Of a stretch of DNA of 58,145 nucleotides, positions 35,864-44,196 are shown piece by piece. This stretch comes from JBGPYB01 sp041493035 (GTDB taxonomy: Bacteria > Acidobacteriota > Vicinamibacteria > Fen-336). The notes under the pieces were generated by a model. It did not search any database and was not told where the DNA came from. It saw nothing but the letters and a program-made list of their open reading frames with translations. Location: contig JBGPYB010000006.1 in NCBI GenBank assembly GCA_041493035.1, positions 1 through 58,145 of the forward strand, written 5' to 3'. The stretch's first letter is position 1; every line of letters starts with the position of its first letter. The position numbers and the translations under genes are program-made.

Positions 35864-37548
35864 ACCCCCGTGCCCGGCGCGGGAGATTCCACCGGAGCGG
35901 CCTCTCCCGCGTCGAGGGGCCGGATCACCTCGAAGACAGAGACCTTCTTTTCCTTCCCCTTGAGAGTCGCCGAGCCGAGGCTGCGACACTCGAACAGGCC
36001 CCTCACCATCTCATGGGTGTTCTCGCCGATCACGACCATTCCCGGCTTGGCCACCGAGCTCTCGAGACGGCTGGCGATGTTCACCGTGTCGCCCAGGACC
36101 GTGTATTCCTTCTTGTTGATGCTCCCGATCTCTCCGGCGACGGCGTTGCCGCTGTTGATCCCGATCCGAATGCGGATGAGGGGACCTTCTTTCCGCTCGG
36201 CGTTGAACTCCTGGAGGCGTTCCTGCATCTCGAGGCCGGACCGGATCGCTCGCGCCGCGTGGTCCTCCATGTCGAGAGGCGCTCCGTAGACCGCCATGAT
36301 GGCGTCTCCGATGTACTTGTCGAGAGTCCCCTCGTACTTGAACACGACGTCGGTCATCCGGGAGAGGTAGTCGTTCAGGAGCAGCGAGACGGCCGAGGGG
36401 CTCATCTTCTCCGACATGGACGTGAAGCCCACGATGTCGGCGAAAAGGACGGAGACCTCCTTGACCTCGGGAACGCCCAGGGAGGCGCTCTGGGACTCCG
36501 AGGTGGCTATGATGCGCGCGGTCACCTGGGGAGACAGGAAGCGGCCCAGCCGCTCGCGCTTCTTCTCCTCGGCCACGATCTTCTGGTTCAACCGAGCCCG
36601 CTCCACCGCCACCGCCGCGTAGTTCGCGAGGGCGGTGAGGAGGTCGAGGTCGTTGAGGGTGAAGCAGTTCGTGAGCATCAGCGAGTCCACGAAGATGATG
36701 CCGATCACCTGCTCCTTGTTCCAGAGCGGGGCGCACATCGCGCTGCGGATGGCGTTGATTCGGATCGAGTCACCCGCGCTGAAGCGCGGGTCGACCATGG
36801 CGTCGGAGGTGAGGATCGACACCCGGTCCCGGACGACCCGGTCGGCGATCGTCTTCGAGACGGTGATCTTGGTCGAATCGGCCGTGGCCTGCCCCCGCTG
36901 CTTGATGACCATCGGGACGAGCTTCCGTTCCCCCGTCTCTTCATTGAGCATCAGGAAGCCGCGGTCGGCGGGGACATAGTCGAAGACGATGTCCATCACC
37001 TGTTGGAGCACTTCCTCCACAGGACGCACCGCGATGAGCGTCTCGGAGAACTTTTGCAGCACCTTGAGAATCCGGTTGGTCTTCTCGATCTCCTGAACGT
37101 CGGGGGCGGCGGGCTTGCGGGCCGCGGCGTCGGGCGACGTGGCGCTCGTCCCGCCGGCGCCTCCCGTGTCGAGGAGTTTGGACAGCTCTCCAACGCTGCG
37201 GATGATCGTGCCGGACGACTCCTCGGAGAGCGGCCGCTCGTCATCGAGCACGACCTTCCCCTCGAGGCTTCGGCTGAACGTCAAGCCGAGCTTGCCGAGA
37301 TGGATCTTGTCGCCGTCCTTCAAGGCCGCCTCGACGACCTGGACGTCGTTCACCCTCGTGCCGTTCTTCGAGTTGTTGTCGATGATGCGGACGCCGTCCT
37401 CGCCCACGACGATCCTCGCGTGGATCCGGGAGATCCCGAAGTCCTTGAGGACCACCTGGCATTCTGGGGAGCGGCCGAGCACCACCTCACCCGTGGTGAA
37501 GGTGTGGACCTGCGGCTGATCGTTGTCGGTGTAGGTCAGGCGATACAT
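35860..37548 (-). CDS. FHA-GAF-class III adenylate cyclase
   Basis: A 562-residue soluble protein. FHA (about 1-100) shows LGRSPECQVV, ISRIHARIV and DNNSKNGTRVNDVQV. GAF runs from about 165 to 325 (FDYVPADRGFLMLNEETGER). The catalytic domain (365-545) has metal-binding D371 (LFADIVGFTSM) and D415 (YIGDAIMAVYGAP). K in TLDKYIGD and D in VLGDTVNIASRLES are the adenine-specifying pair, so the product should be cAMP rather than cGMP. The FHA domain could bring it under control of the Ser/Thr kinase in this window. It lies 14 bases after gpsA. Confidence 0.93.
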   Translation of the reverse strand: MYRLTYTDNDQPQVHTFTTGEVVLGRSPECQVVLKDFGISRIHARIVVGEDGVRIIDNNSKNGTRVNDVQVVEAALKDGDKIHLGKLGLTFSRSLEGKVVLDDERPLSEESSGTIIRSVGELSKLLDTGGAGGTSATSPDAAARKPAAPDVQEIEKTNRILKVLQKFSETLIAVRPVEEVLQQVMDIVFDYVPADRGFLMLNEETGERKLVPMVIKQRGQATADSTKITVSKTIADRVVRDRVSILTSDAMVDPRFSAGDSIRINAIRSAMCAPLWNKEQVIGIIFVDSLMLTNCFTLNDLDLLTALANYAAVAVERARLNQKIVAEEKKRERLGRFLSPQVTARIIATSESQSASLGVPEVKEVSVLFADIVGFTSMSEKMSPSAVSLLLNDYLSRMTDVVFKYEGTLDKYIGDAIMAVYGAPLDMEDHAARAIRSGLEMQERLQEFNAERKEGPLIRIRIGINSGNAVAGEIGSINKKEYTVLGDTVNIASRLESSVAKPGMVVIGENTHEMVRGLFECRSLGSATLKGKEKKVSVFEVIRPLDAGEAAPVESPAPGTGV

Positions 37549-37562
37549 CGGATCCTGATATT

Positions 37563-38549
37563 TTACTCTCTTTTCAGGCTCCGGAGCATCAGCTCGTCGA
37601 CGGCCTCCCGCGGGTGCTTTCCTGCGTACAGGACCGCGTTCATCGCCTGGACGATGGGCATCTCGACTTGGGCCCGCGCCGCCAGGAGCGCCGCGGCCCG
37701 CGTGGTCCTTACCCCTTCGGCCACCGTGCGGGTCAGCGCCACGGCGTCCGAGAGTGAAAGGCCTCGACCGAGCGCCTGGCCGACCCGACGGTTGCGGGAC
37801 ATGTCACCGGTGCACGTGAGCACGAGGTCGCCGAGGCCCGCCAGGCCAGCGAGAGTGTCGGCCCTCCCTCCCTCTCGGACCGCGAGGCGCGTGATCTCGG
37901 CCAGACCACGGGTCACGAGGGCGGCCACGGTGTTGTGACCGTAGCCGAGGCCGTCCACGATGCCCGCGGCGATGGCGATCACGTTCTTGAGGGCTCCGGC
38001 CAGCTCGACCCCGACGACGTCGTCACTCGAATAGGCGCGAAAGGTGCGGCTCGCCAGGGTTCGCTGGACCGCCTCGGCCACAAGCGGGTTGGACGAGGCG
38101 ACCACGACGGCCGTGGGTTGCCCGCGGGCCACCTCCACGGCAAAAGACGGCCCCGACAGGACGGCCAGGGGGTGGCTGGGCGCTTCCTCGGCGGCCACCT
38201 CGCTCATCCGGCGAAGAGACTCGATCTCGATCCCTTTCGTCGCGGAGACGAGGGGTGTCCCGGTGGGCGCCAAAGCCTGCACCTGCCGGTAGGCGTCACG
38301 CGCCGATTCCGAAGGGACGGCCATGAAGACGGTATCGGCCGACGCAAGCGCCTTGCCGAGATCGGCGGTCGCACGGATCTCCGCGGGGAGCGAAATGCCG
38401 GGGAGGTAGGCGGGGTTCTCGCGTCGCTGCTGGACGTGATGGGCCGCAGCCGGATCGCGCATCCACAGGGAGACCGCGTGGCCGGAGCGCGCCAAGTGGG
38501 CGGCGAGAGCGGTGCCCCAAGAGCCTCCCCCCACGATCGCAACCTTCAT
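37563..38549 (-). CDS. gpsA: Glycerol-3-phosphate dehydrogenase [NAD(P)+]
   Basis: A 328-residue enzyme that reduces DHAP to sn-glycerol-3-phosphate for phospholipids. The nucleotide-binding loop is VAIVGGGSWGTALAAHLA at the start. The substrate region shows GVELAGALKNVIAIAAGI and GYGHNTVAALVTRGLAEI. The frame is open to 38915, but the family starts at the MKVAIVGG segment, and the ATG there overlaps the plsY stop as ATGA. With plsY and pgpA it makes a phospholipid cluster. Confidence 0.96.
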   Translation of the reverse strand: MKVAIVGGGSWGTALAAHLARSGHAVSLWMRDPAAAHHVQQRRENPAYLPGISLPAEIRATADLGKALASADTVFMAVPSESARDAYRQVQALAPTGTPLVSATKGIEIESLRRMSEVAAEEAPSHPLAVLSGPSFAVEVARGQPTAVVVASSNPLVAEAVQRTLASRTFRAYSSDDVVGVELAGALKNVIAIAAGIVDGLGYGHNTVAALVTRGLAEITRLAVREGGRADTLAGLAGLGDLVLTCTGDMSRNRRVGQALGRGLSLSDAVALTRTVAEGVRTTRAAALLAARAQVEMPIVQAMNAVLYAGKHPREAVDELMLRSLKRE

Positions 38550-39148
38550 TTCGGTTTCCCGAGACGGCGCTCGGTTCCTGCCGCGATGCGAGCCAGATTG
38601 CCACGGTGTTTCCAGACGATGAGCGCGGCCGCACCTGTCGCACACCAAGAGACAGCTTCGGGGGCACGCAGCACGAACGTGAGAGCGGCGAGGGTCAAAG
38701 CACCCGCACAGGATCCGAGTGACACATAGCGCGTCAGCAACGTGACGGCCAGGAAGCCGGCGAAGCCGCCAGCAGCGGCGCCGGGGCACAACGGGAGGAA
38801 TGCCCCCCCTCCCGTCGCGACCCCTTTCCCCCCGCGGAAGGAGAGCCAGACGGGGTACATGTGCCCGAGGATCGCCGCGACCGCCGCGATGGCGGGGATG
38901 CTTCCACCGGGCCACAGCCTACGCGCGAGAGCGGCGGCCAGGGCACCCTTGAGCGCATCGAGAGCGAATGCGAGAAAGCCCGCGGTCTTTCCCGCGGCAC
39001 GCATCACGTTCGCAGCCCCGACGTTGCCGCTTCCGACGTCACGCACGTCCGCAACACCAAAGCGCCGCGCGACGAGATAGCTGAAAGGGATGGATCCGAG
39101 GAGGTAGGCCGCGGCGAGGGTGATCGCGATCGCCACGGGCTCAGTCAC
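38546..39148 (-). CDS. plsY: Glycerol-3-phosphate acyltransferase PlsY
   Basis: A 200-residue integral membrane enzyme with about five spans that transfers the acyl group from acyl-phosphate to glycerol-3-phosphate. Motifs are GSIPFSYLVAR, DVGSGNVGAANVMRAAGK, FRGGKGVATGGG and the final RIAAGTERRLG. The start is GTG. It feeds on the product of the next gene, gpsA, with which it is coupled. Confidence 0.96.
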   Translation of the reverse strand: MTEPVAIAITLAAAYLLGSIPFSYLVARRFGVADVRDVGSGNVGAANVMRAAGKTAGFLAFALDALKGALAAALARRLWPGGSIPAIAAVAAILGHMYPVWLSFRGGKGVATGGGAFLPLCPGAAAGGFAGFLAVTLLTRYVSLGSCAGALTLAALTFVLRAPEAVSWCATGAAALIVWKHRGNLARIAAGTERRLGKPK

Positions 39149-39166
39149 AGGCGCGGACCGGGGGGC

Positions 39167-40414
39167 TCACAGCGGTGGTAAACCCAGGAGCCCTCGGCGC
39201 AGCATCTCGAGAGCGACTTGAGAGGCCTGGTAGCGAACACGATCCCGTTCGCCGGGGAACTGGGCCCGACGCACCCGCGCCCCGGCGGCGCCATCGATGG
39301 CAATGAACACGAGTCCCACGGGCTTCTCGGGACTGCCGCCGTCGGGTCCGGCGATCCCCGTGATTCCCACACCGACATCGGTTCCGGCCGTCCCGCGAGC
39401 ACCGGCGGCCATGGCCCGAGCCACTTCCTCCGAAACGGCTCCGGCCGAATCGATGAGCGCCGGCTCGACCCTGAGCAGCTCCGTCTTCGCCTTGTCGCTG
39501 TACGTCACGAAGCCCCGCTCGAAGAAATGACTCGCCCCCGGCACGTCAGTGAGGCGCGCGGCCAGGAGGCCGCCGGTGCACGACTCCCCCACGGCCAGGG
39601 TGAACCCCCGCTCTTGCAGAAGGGCAGCCACGACCTGGGGCAGCTCGCGGCCGTCCTCGCTGTAGATCCGTGCGCCGAGACGTTCACGCATCCCGGACGC
39701 CAAGGCCTCGATGCGTGCCTCGGCGTCGGCCTCCGAAGTCCCTTCCGCCGTCAAGTGAAGCTCGACTTGCCCGGGTGCACTGAGGATGGTGGTGCGCGGA
39801 TTGGTGAAGGTCGTGTAGAGCGGTGCCACGGCCTGCTCCACGTCGCTCTCCGAGACCGAGGCCATGCGCAGAACCCGGGTGCGGAGGACCACGCCGCCGG
39901 CGAGGGTGCGAAGGCGCGGCAGGACCTGCTCCTCGAACATCGGCTTCATTTCCTGCGGCGGTCCGGGAAGGAGAGCGAGAAGGCGGCCTCCCTCCTCGAC
40001 GCATTGTCCCGGCGCGGTTCCCCGATCGTTGGGGAGAACCGTAGCGCCGTCGATCACGTCGCCCTGTTTGAGGTTCACCGGTGCCATCACGCGGCCGAAG
40101 CGGGCGAAACGAGCCTCGAGGGCCTCGAGGATCGCGGCGTCTCTGTGAAGCGCCCGGCCCAGGGCGGTCGCCGCGGCCTCGCGGGTCAAGTCATCCTCGG
40201 TGGGTCCGAGGCCGCCGGTGGAGATGACGACGTCAGCCCGACCGAGCGCGGTCCGAAAGGCTGAAGCCAGAAGCTCGGGATCGTCGGCCACCGTCACTCG
40301 GGCACCGATCGCGATGCCGATTTCCAGGAGCTTCGCGGTGAGGTACAGGGCGTTGGTATCGGACCGCAGGGGCGTGAGCAGCTCGCTCCCCACGGCGAGT
40401 ATCTCGGCTCTCAC
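39167..40414 (-). CDS. cinA: CinA family protein (MoCF-like domain plus nicotinamide-nucleotide amidase)
   Basis: A 415-residue protein, normal for the two-domain CinA. The N-terminal molybdopterin-like domain shows AEILAVGSELL, STGGLGPTEDDLTREAAATA and LLPGPPQEMKPMFEE. The C-terminal domain, an NMN amidohydrolase, shows AVGESCTGGLLAARLTDVPG and GFVTYSDKAKTELLRV. The GTG at 40414 gives a GTGA overlap with pgpA; the longer frame begins 18 bases upstream. It likely recycles pyridine nucleotides. Confidence 0.94.
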   Translation of the reverse strand: MRAEILAVGSELLTPLRSDTNALYLTAKLLEIGIAIGARVTVADDPELLASAFRTALGRADVVISTGGLGPTEDDLTREAAATALGRALHRDAAILEALEARFARFGRVMAPVNLKQGDVIDGATVLPNDRGTAPGQCVEEGGRLLALLPGPPQEMKPMFEEQVLPRLRTLAGGVVLRTRVLRMASVSESDVEQAVAPLYTTFTNPRTTILSAPGQVELHLTAEGTSEADAEARIEALASGMRERLGARIYSEDGRELPQVVAALLQERGFTLAVGESCTGGLLAARLTDVPGASHFFERGFVTYSDKAKTELLRVEPALIDSAGAVSEEVARAMAAGARGTAGTDVGVGITGIAGPDGGSPEKPVGLVFIAIDGAAGARVRRAQFPGERDRVRYQASQVALEMLRRGLLGLPPL

Positions 40415-40896
40415 AAAGGCCGCCAGAGCCACAGGCCTGCGCGGAGAAGGATGTTCGCGTAGAGGCCCACCATGAGGTCATCGGCCACGATGCCCCAACC
40501 TTCGGGAAGCAACTCCAGACGCCGAGCCGGGAAAGGCTTCCAGACATCCAGCGCCCGGAACAAGAAGAAGCCGACGGCCGCGGTCCACGGCGTGAACGGG
40601 AGGGCGAAGAGGCTCAGCCACATCCCGACCACCTCGTCCACGACCACGATCCCCGGATCCTTGAGGCCGACGGCCCGAGCCACGTGGGTGGCGGCGAACA
40701 CCCCGACGAGCGAGACCAGGATGATGGTTCCTGCCTGGACCCAGAGCGGCGTGAGGACGAGCGGCCACCAAAGGAGAAGACCGACGGCAGATCCCGCGGT
40801 GCCGGGGGCGAAGGGCGAATAGCCCGAGCCAAAACCAGTGGCGACGAGGGCGGGGAGAAGGGACGGCCGCCCGCCCGGCGGCCCAGCTTGGCTCAC
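40411..40896 (-). CDS. pgpA: Phosphatidylglycerophosphatase A
   Basis: A 161-residue membrane protein that dephosphorylates PGP to phosphatidylglycerol. The start (LVATGFGSGYSPFAPGTAGS) and the acidic signature (KDPGIVVVDEVVGMWLSLFA) are typical of PgpA, as is the aromatic DVWKPFPARRLE. The start is GTG. It belongs to the pgpA-cinA-plsY-gpsA stretch. Confidence 0.95.
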   Translation of the reverse strand: MSQAGPPGGRPSLLPALVATGFGSGYSPFAPGTAGSAVGLLLWWPLVLTPLWVQAGTIILVSLVGVFAATHVARAVGLKDPGIVVVDEVVGMWLSLFALPFTPWTAAVGFFLFRALDVWKPFPARRLELLPEGWGIVADDLMVGLYANILLRAGLWLWRPL

Positions 40897-40914
40897 CTCT
40901 GGATCATAGCCCGA

Positions 40915-42405
40915 CTACCGTCGCCTCAATCGTCCTTCGGGATCCCGCGGGGCGACCCGAAGGGTCTCGGAGTAGGCGATGGTGACCCGACCGGGGCCAC
41001 CGCGGGCGGCGCGCACGTGCTTGCGCCGCGTCACGTGGACCTCGATGCTCGCGTCGCTTCGAGCGTCGCTGTAGAACGCGGCGACTTCGGCGGCTTCGCG
41101 GCGGTCGTCGGCAGCGGCCCGGCCCTCGTTGTCGCGCAAGATGACGTGAGCTCCGGGGACGTCGCGGGCATGGAGCCAAAGGTCCTCGGGGCGCGCGACA
41201 GCGAAGGTCAGGTGGTGGTTCTCCTTGGCTCCGCGCCCGACGAGTATCGAGAGACCGCGAGAGGTGAGGTAGTGACGGGGGCCCGACGCAGTGTCGCCGG
41301 CAAAGGTCCGCCGATCGGCGAGCGGGGGGTCGAGATCCGACAGATCGCGGGCGCTCGCGGCACGAGCTTCCCGCTTCCTCGCCACGACAAGGGCCCCGCG
41401 GGTCCCGGCGAGGCGCGCCTCTATCTGATCGCGGCCACGTTCGATACGCCGCGCTTTCTCGAAAAGGCGATCCGCGTTGACCGCGGGGGACAGCCGCGGG
41501 TCGAGAGAGACGCGAATGACCTGACCCGGCTCGTAGGGGTCGGGGATCTCGGCCTCGGCCCCGGCATCTTCATGGGCGACGCGCAACCCTGGCGGCGCTG
41601 CGAGAAGAGCTTCGGCGGCGTGGCGCAGTGCCAGAGGCGCGGGGAGAGCGGCGAGGTCTCTCTCCAGATGGCTTTCGAGACGCACGAGGCGACGGGATTC
41701 CTTCCTCGCGCCGCCGAGGACGCCCGTGCGCTGGCGTTCGAAGCGGGTGCCGCGAATCTGTGCTTCGAGGAAGCATGCCGCCGCTTCGCGCCATGTCGCG
41801 CAATGGACGATGTGACCACGCGCGGCGTCTTCTTGCGGAGCAAGAGCCACGGCGCGCGGCGCCATGAGGTCGGCGTCGTGACAGCTCTCAAGAGGCGCCG
41901 GAACGCGAAGAGACGGGCGAGCCTCCTGGTGCGCGAGCCAACTCGCCTCACGCTCCGCATCGGGCTCGGGAAGAGGCCACGCTTGGCGCCCCTCTCCGAA
42001 TGTCGCAACGGGAACGCCATCCAAGGCCAGCGTGGCCGCCGGCGCTCCCGAGAGGCGGAGCGCCAGGACGACGCGACCCGCTTCCAGCAGCAGCGTCCGC
42101 TGCCCGACAACCCGGCGAACGGCCGAGATGCGGCATCCCTCGAGCTGCTTTCTGAGAACGAGAAGCGCGTGGCGGGTCCGCCCGGCTGCCTCGGCCTCAC
42201 GGGACAGGCGGCGGAGATCGTTTCGTTCTACGAGGTAGATCCCAGCGGTTGGTCGCCCGGCATCGAGCCAGAGCGCTGGGGCGCCTTCGGCCGAAATCTC
42301 GAAGGACACGGCGTGAGTTCCCGCGGCGCGGGGGCGACGCAGCGTCCGGCCCAGGAGGATCGGCGCGATCTCGCCTAAGAGCCGGTCGAGGACAAAAGCG
42401 TCCAG
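40915..42405 (-). CDS. NFACT (RqcH/Fbp54-like) protein with probable CTG start
   Basis: A 496-residue protein if read from the CTG at 42403-42405. The N-terminal NFACT-N segment (LDAFVLDRLLGEIAPILLGR) lies entirely upstream of the first in-frame ATG, GTG or TTG (a GTG at 42309). The C-terminus is NFACT-R, with PEDLWLHARDVPGAHVILR and SIEVHVTRRKHVRAARGGPG. RqcH binds stalled 50S subunits and adds alanine tails. This copy is shorter than the usual 550-600 residues, having a reduced coiled coil. Codon choice upstream of the GTG is the same as downstream and family similarity holds, so truncation to 42309 (464 residues) seems wrong. A base error in the start codon is the alternative. Confidence 0.75.
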   Translation of the reverse strand: MDAFVLDRLLGEIAPILLGRTLRRPRAAGTHAVSFEISAEGAPALWLDAGRPTAGIYLVERNDLRRLSREAEAAGRTRHALLVLRKQLEGCRISAVRRVVGQRTLLLEAGRVVLALRLSGAPAATLALDGVPVATFGEGRQAWPLPEPDAEREASWLAHQEARPSLRVPAPLESCHDADLMAPRAVALAPQEDAARGHIVHCATWREAAACFLEAQIRGTRFERQRTGVLGGARKESRRLVRLESHLERDLAALPAPLALRHAAEALLAAPPGLRVAHEDAGAEAEIPDPYEPGQVIRVSLDPRLSPAVNADRLFEKARRIERGRDQIEARLAGTRGALVVARKREARAASARDLSDLDPPLADRRTFAGDTASGPRHYLTSRGLSILVGRGAKENHHLTFAVARPEDLWLHARDVPGAHVILRDNEGRAAADDRREAAEVAAFYSDARSDASIEVHVTRRKHVRAARGGPGRVTIAYSETLRVAPRDPEGRLRRR

Positions 42406-42432
42406 GGAAGCACCCGCCGCGCGGCGACGCGC

Positions 42433-43383
42433 TCAGTTCCTGACGACTCGGGTCCGGAAGATCCGATCGTGGAGCGCACGACGCGCGGGGTCGAAGACCA
42501 TCGGGACGACTCCGGCGAAGGCGATCAGGATCCCAAGGGCGCCGAGGGTGGCGCGACCGAGGGCGCGAAGGTAGCCGGGCGGATGCCCCACACGGTCGAC
42601 GACCCGAAGGCCCACCGCTATCTTCCCAAGGGTCTGGCCCGTGGTGCCGGTGAAGTACGTCGCGTACACGAGCCCAAGGAACGCGAGATATCCGAGTAGG
42701 AAGGGCGAGGCTGGGCGCAAGCCCAACACCGTGGTGTGGGCGGCGCGACTCGCAAAGTACACGACGAACGCCGCGAGCCCAAGGAGGAGGCCGGCGTCGA
42801 TCGCAGCCGCCTGGGCCCGTTCCGCGACGTTGGCTGGGCGTTCGACCGGCCGGAGCTCCCGTGGGGGGCCGGCGTCGATCGACCAGTCATCGGACTGCGT
42901 CGACCTGGTCTCGGAGGTGGCGCCGTCGAAGACAGGCTCGGACCGGAGAGCGACTGCGCGGGCCACCTCGTCATCAAGAGAGGGGGCTTCCGGAGGTCGC
43001 AGAGGAAGATCGTCGTCCGAGAGGTCTACAGGTCCGAGGGCCGGAGGAGGTGGGAGCCGCGCGACGGCTGCCTCGTTCGGGAGGGTAGGACCGGAATCGT
43101 CCTCGGGAGCCGGCTCCGGGGTGTCGAAGAGCGGGAGCGGTTCGCTCCCCCGCCGACGACGATGGCGGACGCGCTCGCGGACCTCCTCCTTCCAGGCCGC
43201 CTTCTCCTTCTTCTTCAACCCAGGGATCTCCCGGAGGGGCTCGGTCTTCGCGCGAGCCGGAGGCGTAACGCCGAGCGTGTCCGGAGCCAGAGATCCCTCC
43301 GTGAGCGGAGCCACCATCGCTCCACAGGACGGACAGCGCTCCCGACCCGAGGGAACGCTCTGGCTGCACGCGGGACAGTTCAT
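42433..43383 (-). CDS. Zinc-ribbon plus RDD-family membrane protein
   Basis: A 316-residue protein. C3, C6, C17 and C20 form a zinc ribbon at the very N-terminus (NCPACSQ, RCPSCGAM). A polar, basic linker follows (about 60-175). The C-terminal RDD domain has three membrane segments (ERAQAAAIDAGLLLGLAAFV, PFLLGYLAFLGLVYATYFTG and LGALGILIAFAGVVPMVFD). RDD proteins are usually small transporters or channel-like, with no settled substrate. The ATG overlaps the upstream stop as ATGA. The next gene downstream continues in the same frame after only 27 bases. Confidence 0.85.
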   Translation of the reverse strand: MNCPACSQSVPSGRERCPSCGAMVAPLTEGSLAPDTLGVTPPARAKTEPLREIPGLKKKEKAAWKEEVRERVRHRRRRGSEPLPLFDTPEPAPEDDSGPTLPNEAAVARLPPPPALGPVDLSDDDLPLRPPEAPSLDDEVARAVALRSEPVFDGATSETRSTQSDDWSIDAGPPRELRPVERPANVAERAQAAAIDAGLLLGLAAFVVYFASRAAHTTVLGLRPASPFLLGYLAFLGLVYATYFTGTTGQTLGKIAVGLRVVDRVGHPPGYLRALGRATLGALGILIAFAGVVPMVFDPARRALHDRIFRTRVVRN

Positions 43384-44081
43384 CGGATTCGGGGACCCAT
43401 CGCGGCCAGGGCTTCAGCCCGAAGGCGGCGAGCCATGGGATAAGCGGGATCATCGGGAGAGACCGCATCGAGAGCGGCGAGCGCTCGGGCGGGATCGCCC
43501 TGACGTATGAGTTCCCGCGCGCGGACGAGAGCCGCATCTCCCGCAGCGGGCTCGGGGACCCCCGTCGACGGCGGCGGGAGGCTCCGGCTCGGCGCCGGGT
43601 TCTTGACGAGACCCGAGACGATCCGCTCCCAACTGAACGCCAGGCCGACCGCCAGGCCGACGAAGGCGATGGTGCAGCCCGCGATGAAGGCGTGGCGGGA
43701 GAGGGGCGATCGCCGCCGGCGCGGCGGCTCCATGCTGCCGGCCTCGCCGTTCCAATCTCGAGGCGAAGGTCCAGCGTCCAGCCGACCGGAGCGACCGTCG
43801 AGGCGGTCGAAGAGCGCGTGGGCGCGGTCGCGATCCCCGCCGTCGCGAACCACCTCGTCGAGGATCTCGCGGGCCCTTTCGGGATCGTGCGGGATCGCGG
43901 TCTGCGCTTCATCGAGCCGACCATCCAGACGACGCCTCGTCTCGGCCAACGCGGCGCGAGCGGCATCGAGGCCGCTTCGTGCCTCGATGCAAGCGGGATC
44001 GAGAAGGAGCACACGGCCGAAGATGTCGGCCGCCTCACCGCCTCGCCCCGCATCGAGGAGACCTGCCGCTTCGGCGAGCAT
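43380..44081 (-). CDS. Membrane-anchored TPR-like protein
   Basis: A 233-residue protein. TPR-like helices lead (LAEAAGLLDAGRGGEAADIF, ERAREILDEVVRDGGDRDRA). One membrane span (FIAGCTIAFVGLAVGLAFSW) and a short C-terminal TPR (LVRARELIRQGDPARALAAL) follow. The frame is open to 44414 but that part overlaps the divergent formiminotransferase and is not protein-like. ATG 44081 lies 57 bases after the start predicted from the promoter at 44145-44173, so I chose it. It is the first gene of the 15-gene minus-strand unit. Confidence 0.7.
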   Translation of the reverse strand: MLAEAAGLLDAGRGGEAADIFGRVLLLDPACIEARSGLDAARAALAETRRRLDGRLDEAQTAIPHDPERAREILDEVVRDGGDRDRAHALFDRLDGRSGRLDAGPSPRDWNGEAGSMEPPRRRRSPLSRHAFIAGCTIAFVGLAVGLAFSWERIVSGLVKNPAPSRSLPPPSTGVPEPAAGDAALVRARELIRQGDPARALAALDAVSPDDPAYPMARRLRAEALAAMGPRIR

Positions 44082-44144
44082 GCTGTGGACGCGGCCTTCC
44101 GCGGCGCCTTGCAAGACGATTCTCAACCTCCCCTGGTCGCCTCC

Positions 44145-44173
44145 ATTATGGGAAAAGCCTCGGGCGGATTCAA
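44145..44173 (-). promoter_or_regulatory. Promoter for the TPR-RDD-NFACT-pgpA unit
   Basis: TTGAAT (44168-44173) and CATAAT (44145-44150) on the minus strand are spaced by exactly 17 bases. The predicted start near 44138 lies upstream of the ATG at 44081 and within the gap between the divergent genes. It is the only clear promoter at the head of the 28532-44081 block. Confidence 0.65.
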
Positions 44174-44196
44174 GGTGAAAGCGCGATACTAGGCGC

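Noticed and set aside
36013..37938. 641-codon plus-strand frame under the cyclase and gpsA
   Set aside because: It has no recognisable domain and covers parts of two well-identified genes.
38550..38915. N-terminal extension of gpsA
   Set aside because: It overlaps plsY out of frame, and GpsA proteins start at the nucleotide-binding strand that begins at 38549.
42406..42435. Stop-codon readthrough fusing the RDD protein to the NFACT protein
   Set aside because: The frame is continuous, but a CTG or mis-read start at the conserved NFACT N-terminus explains it more simply; no readthrough context is visible.
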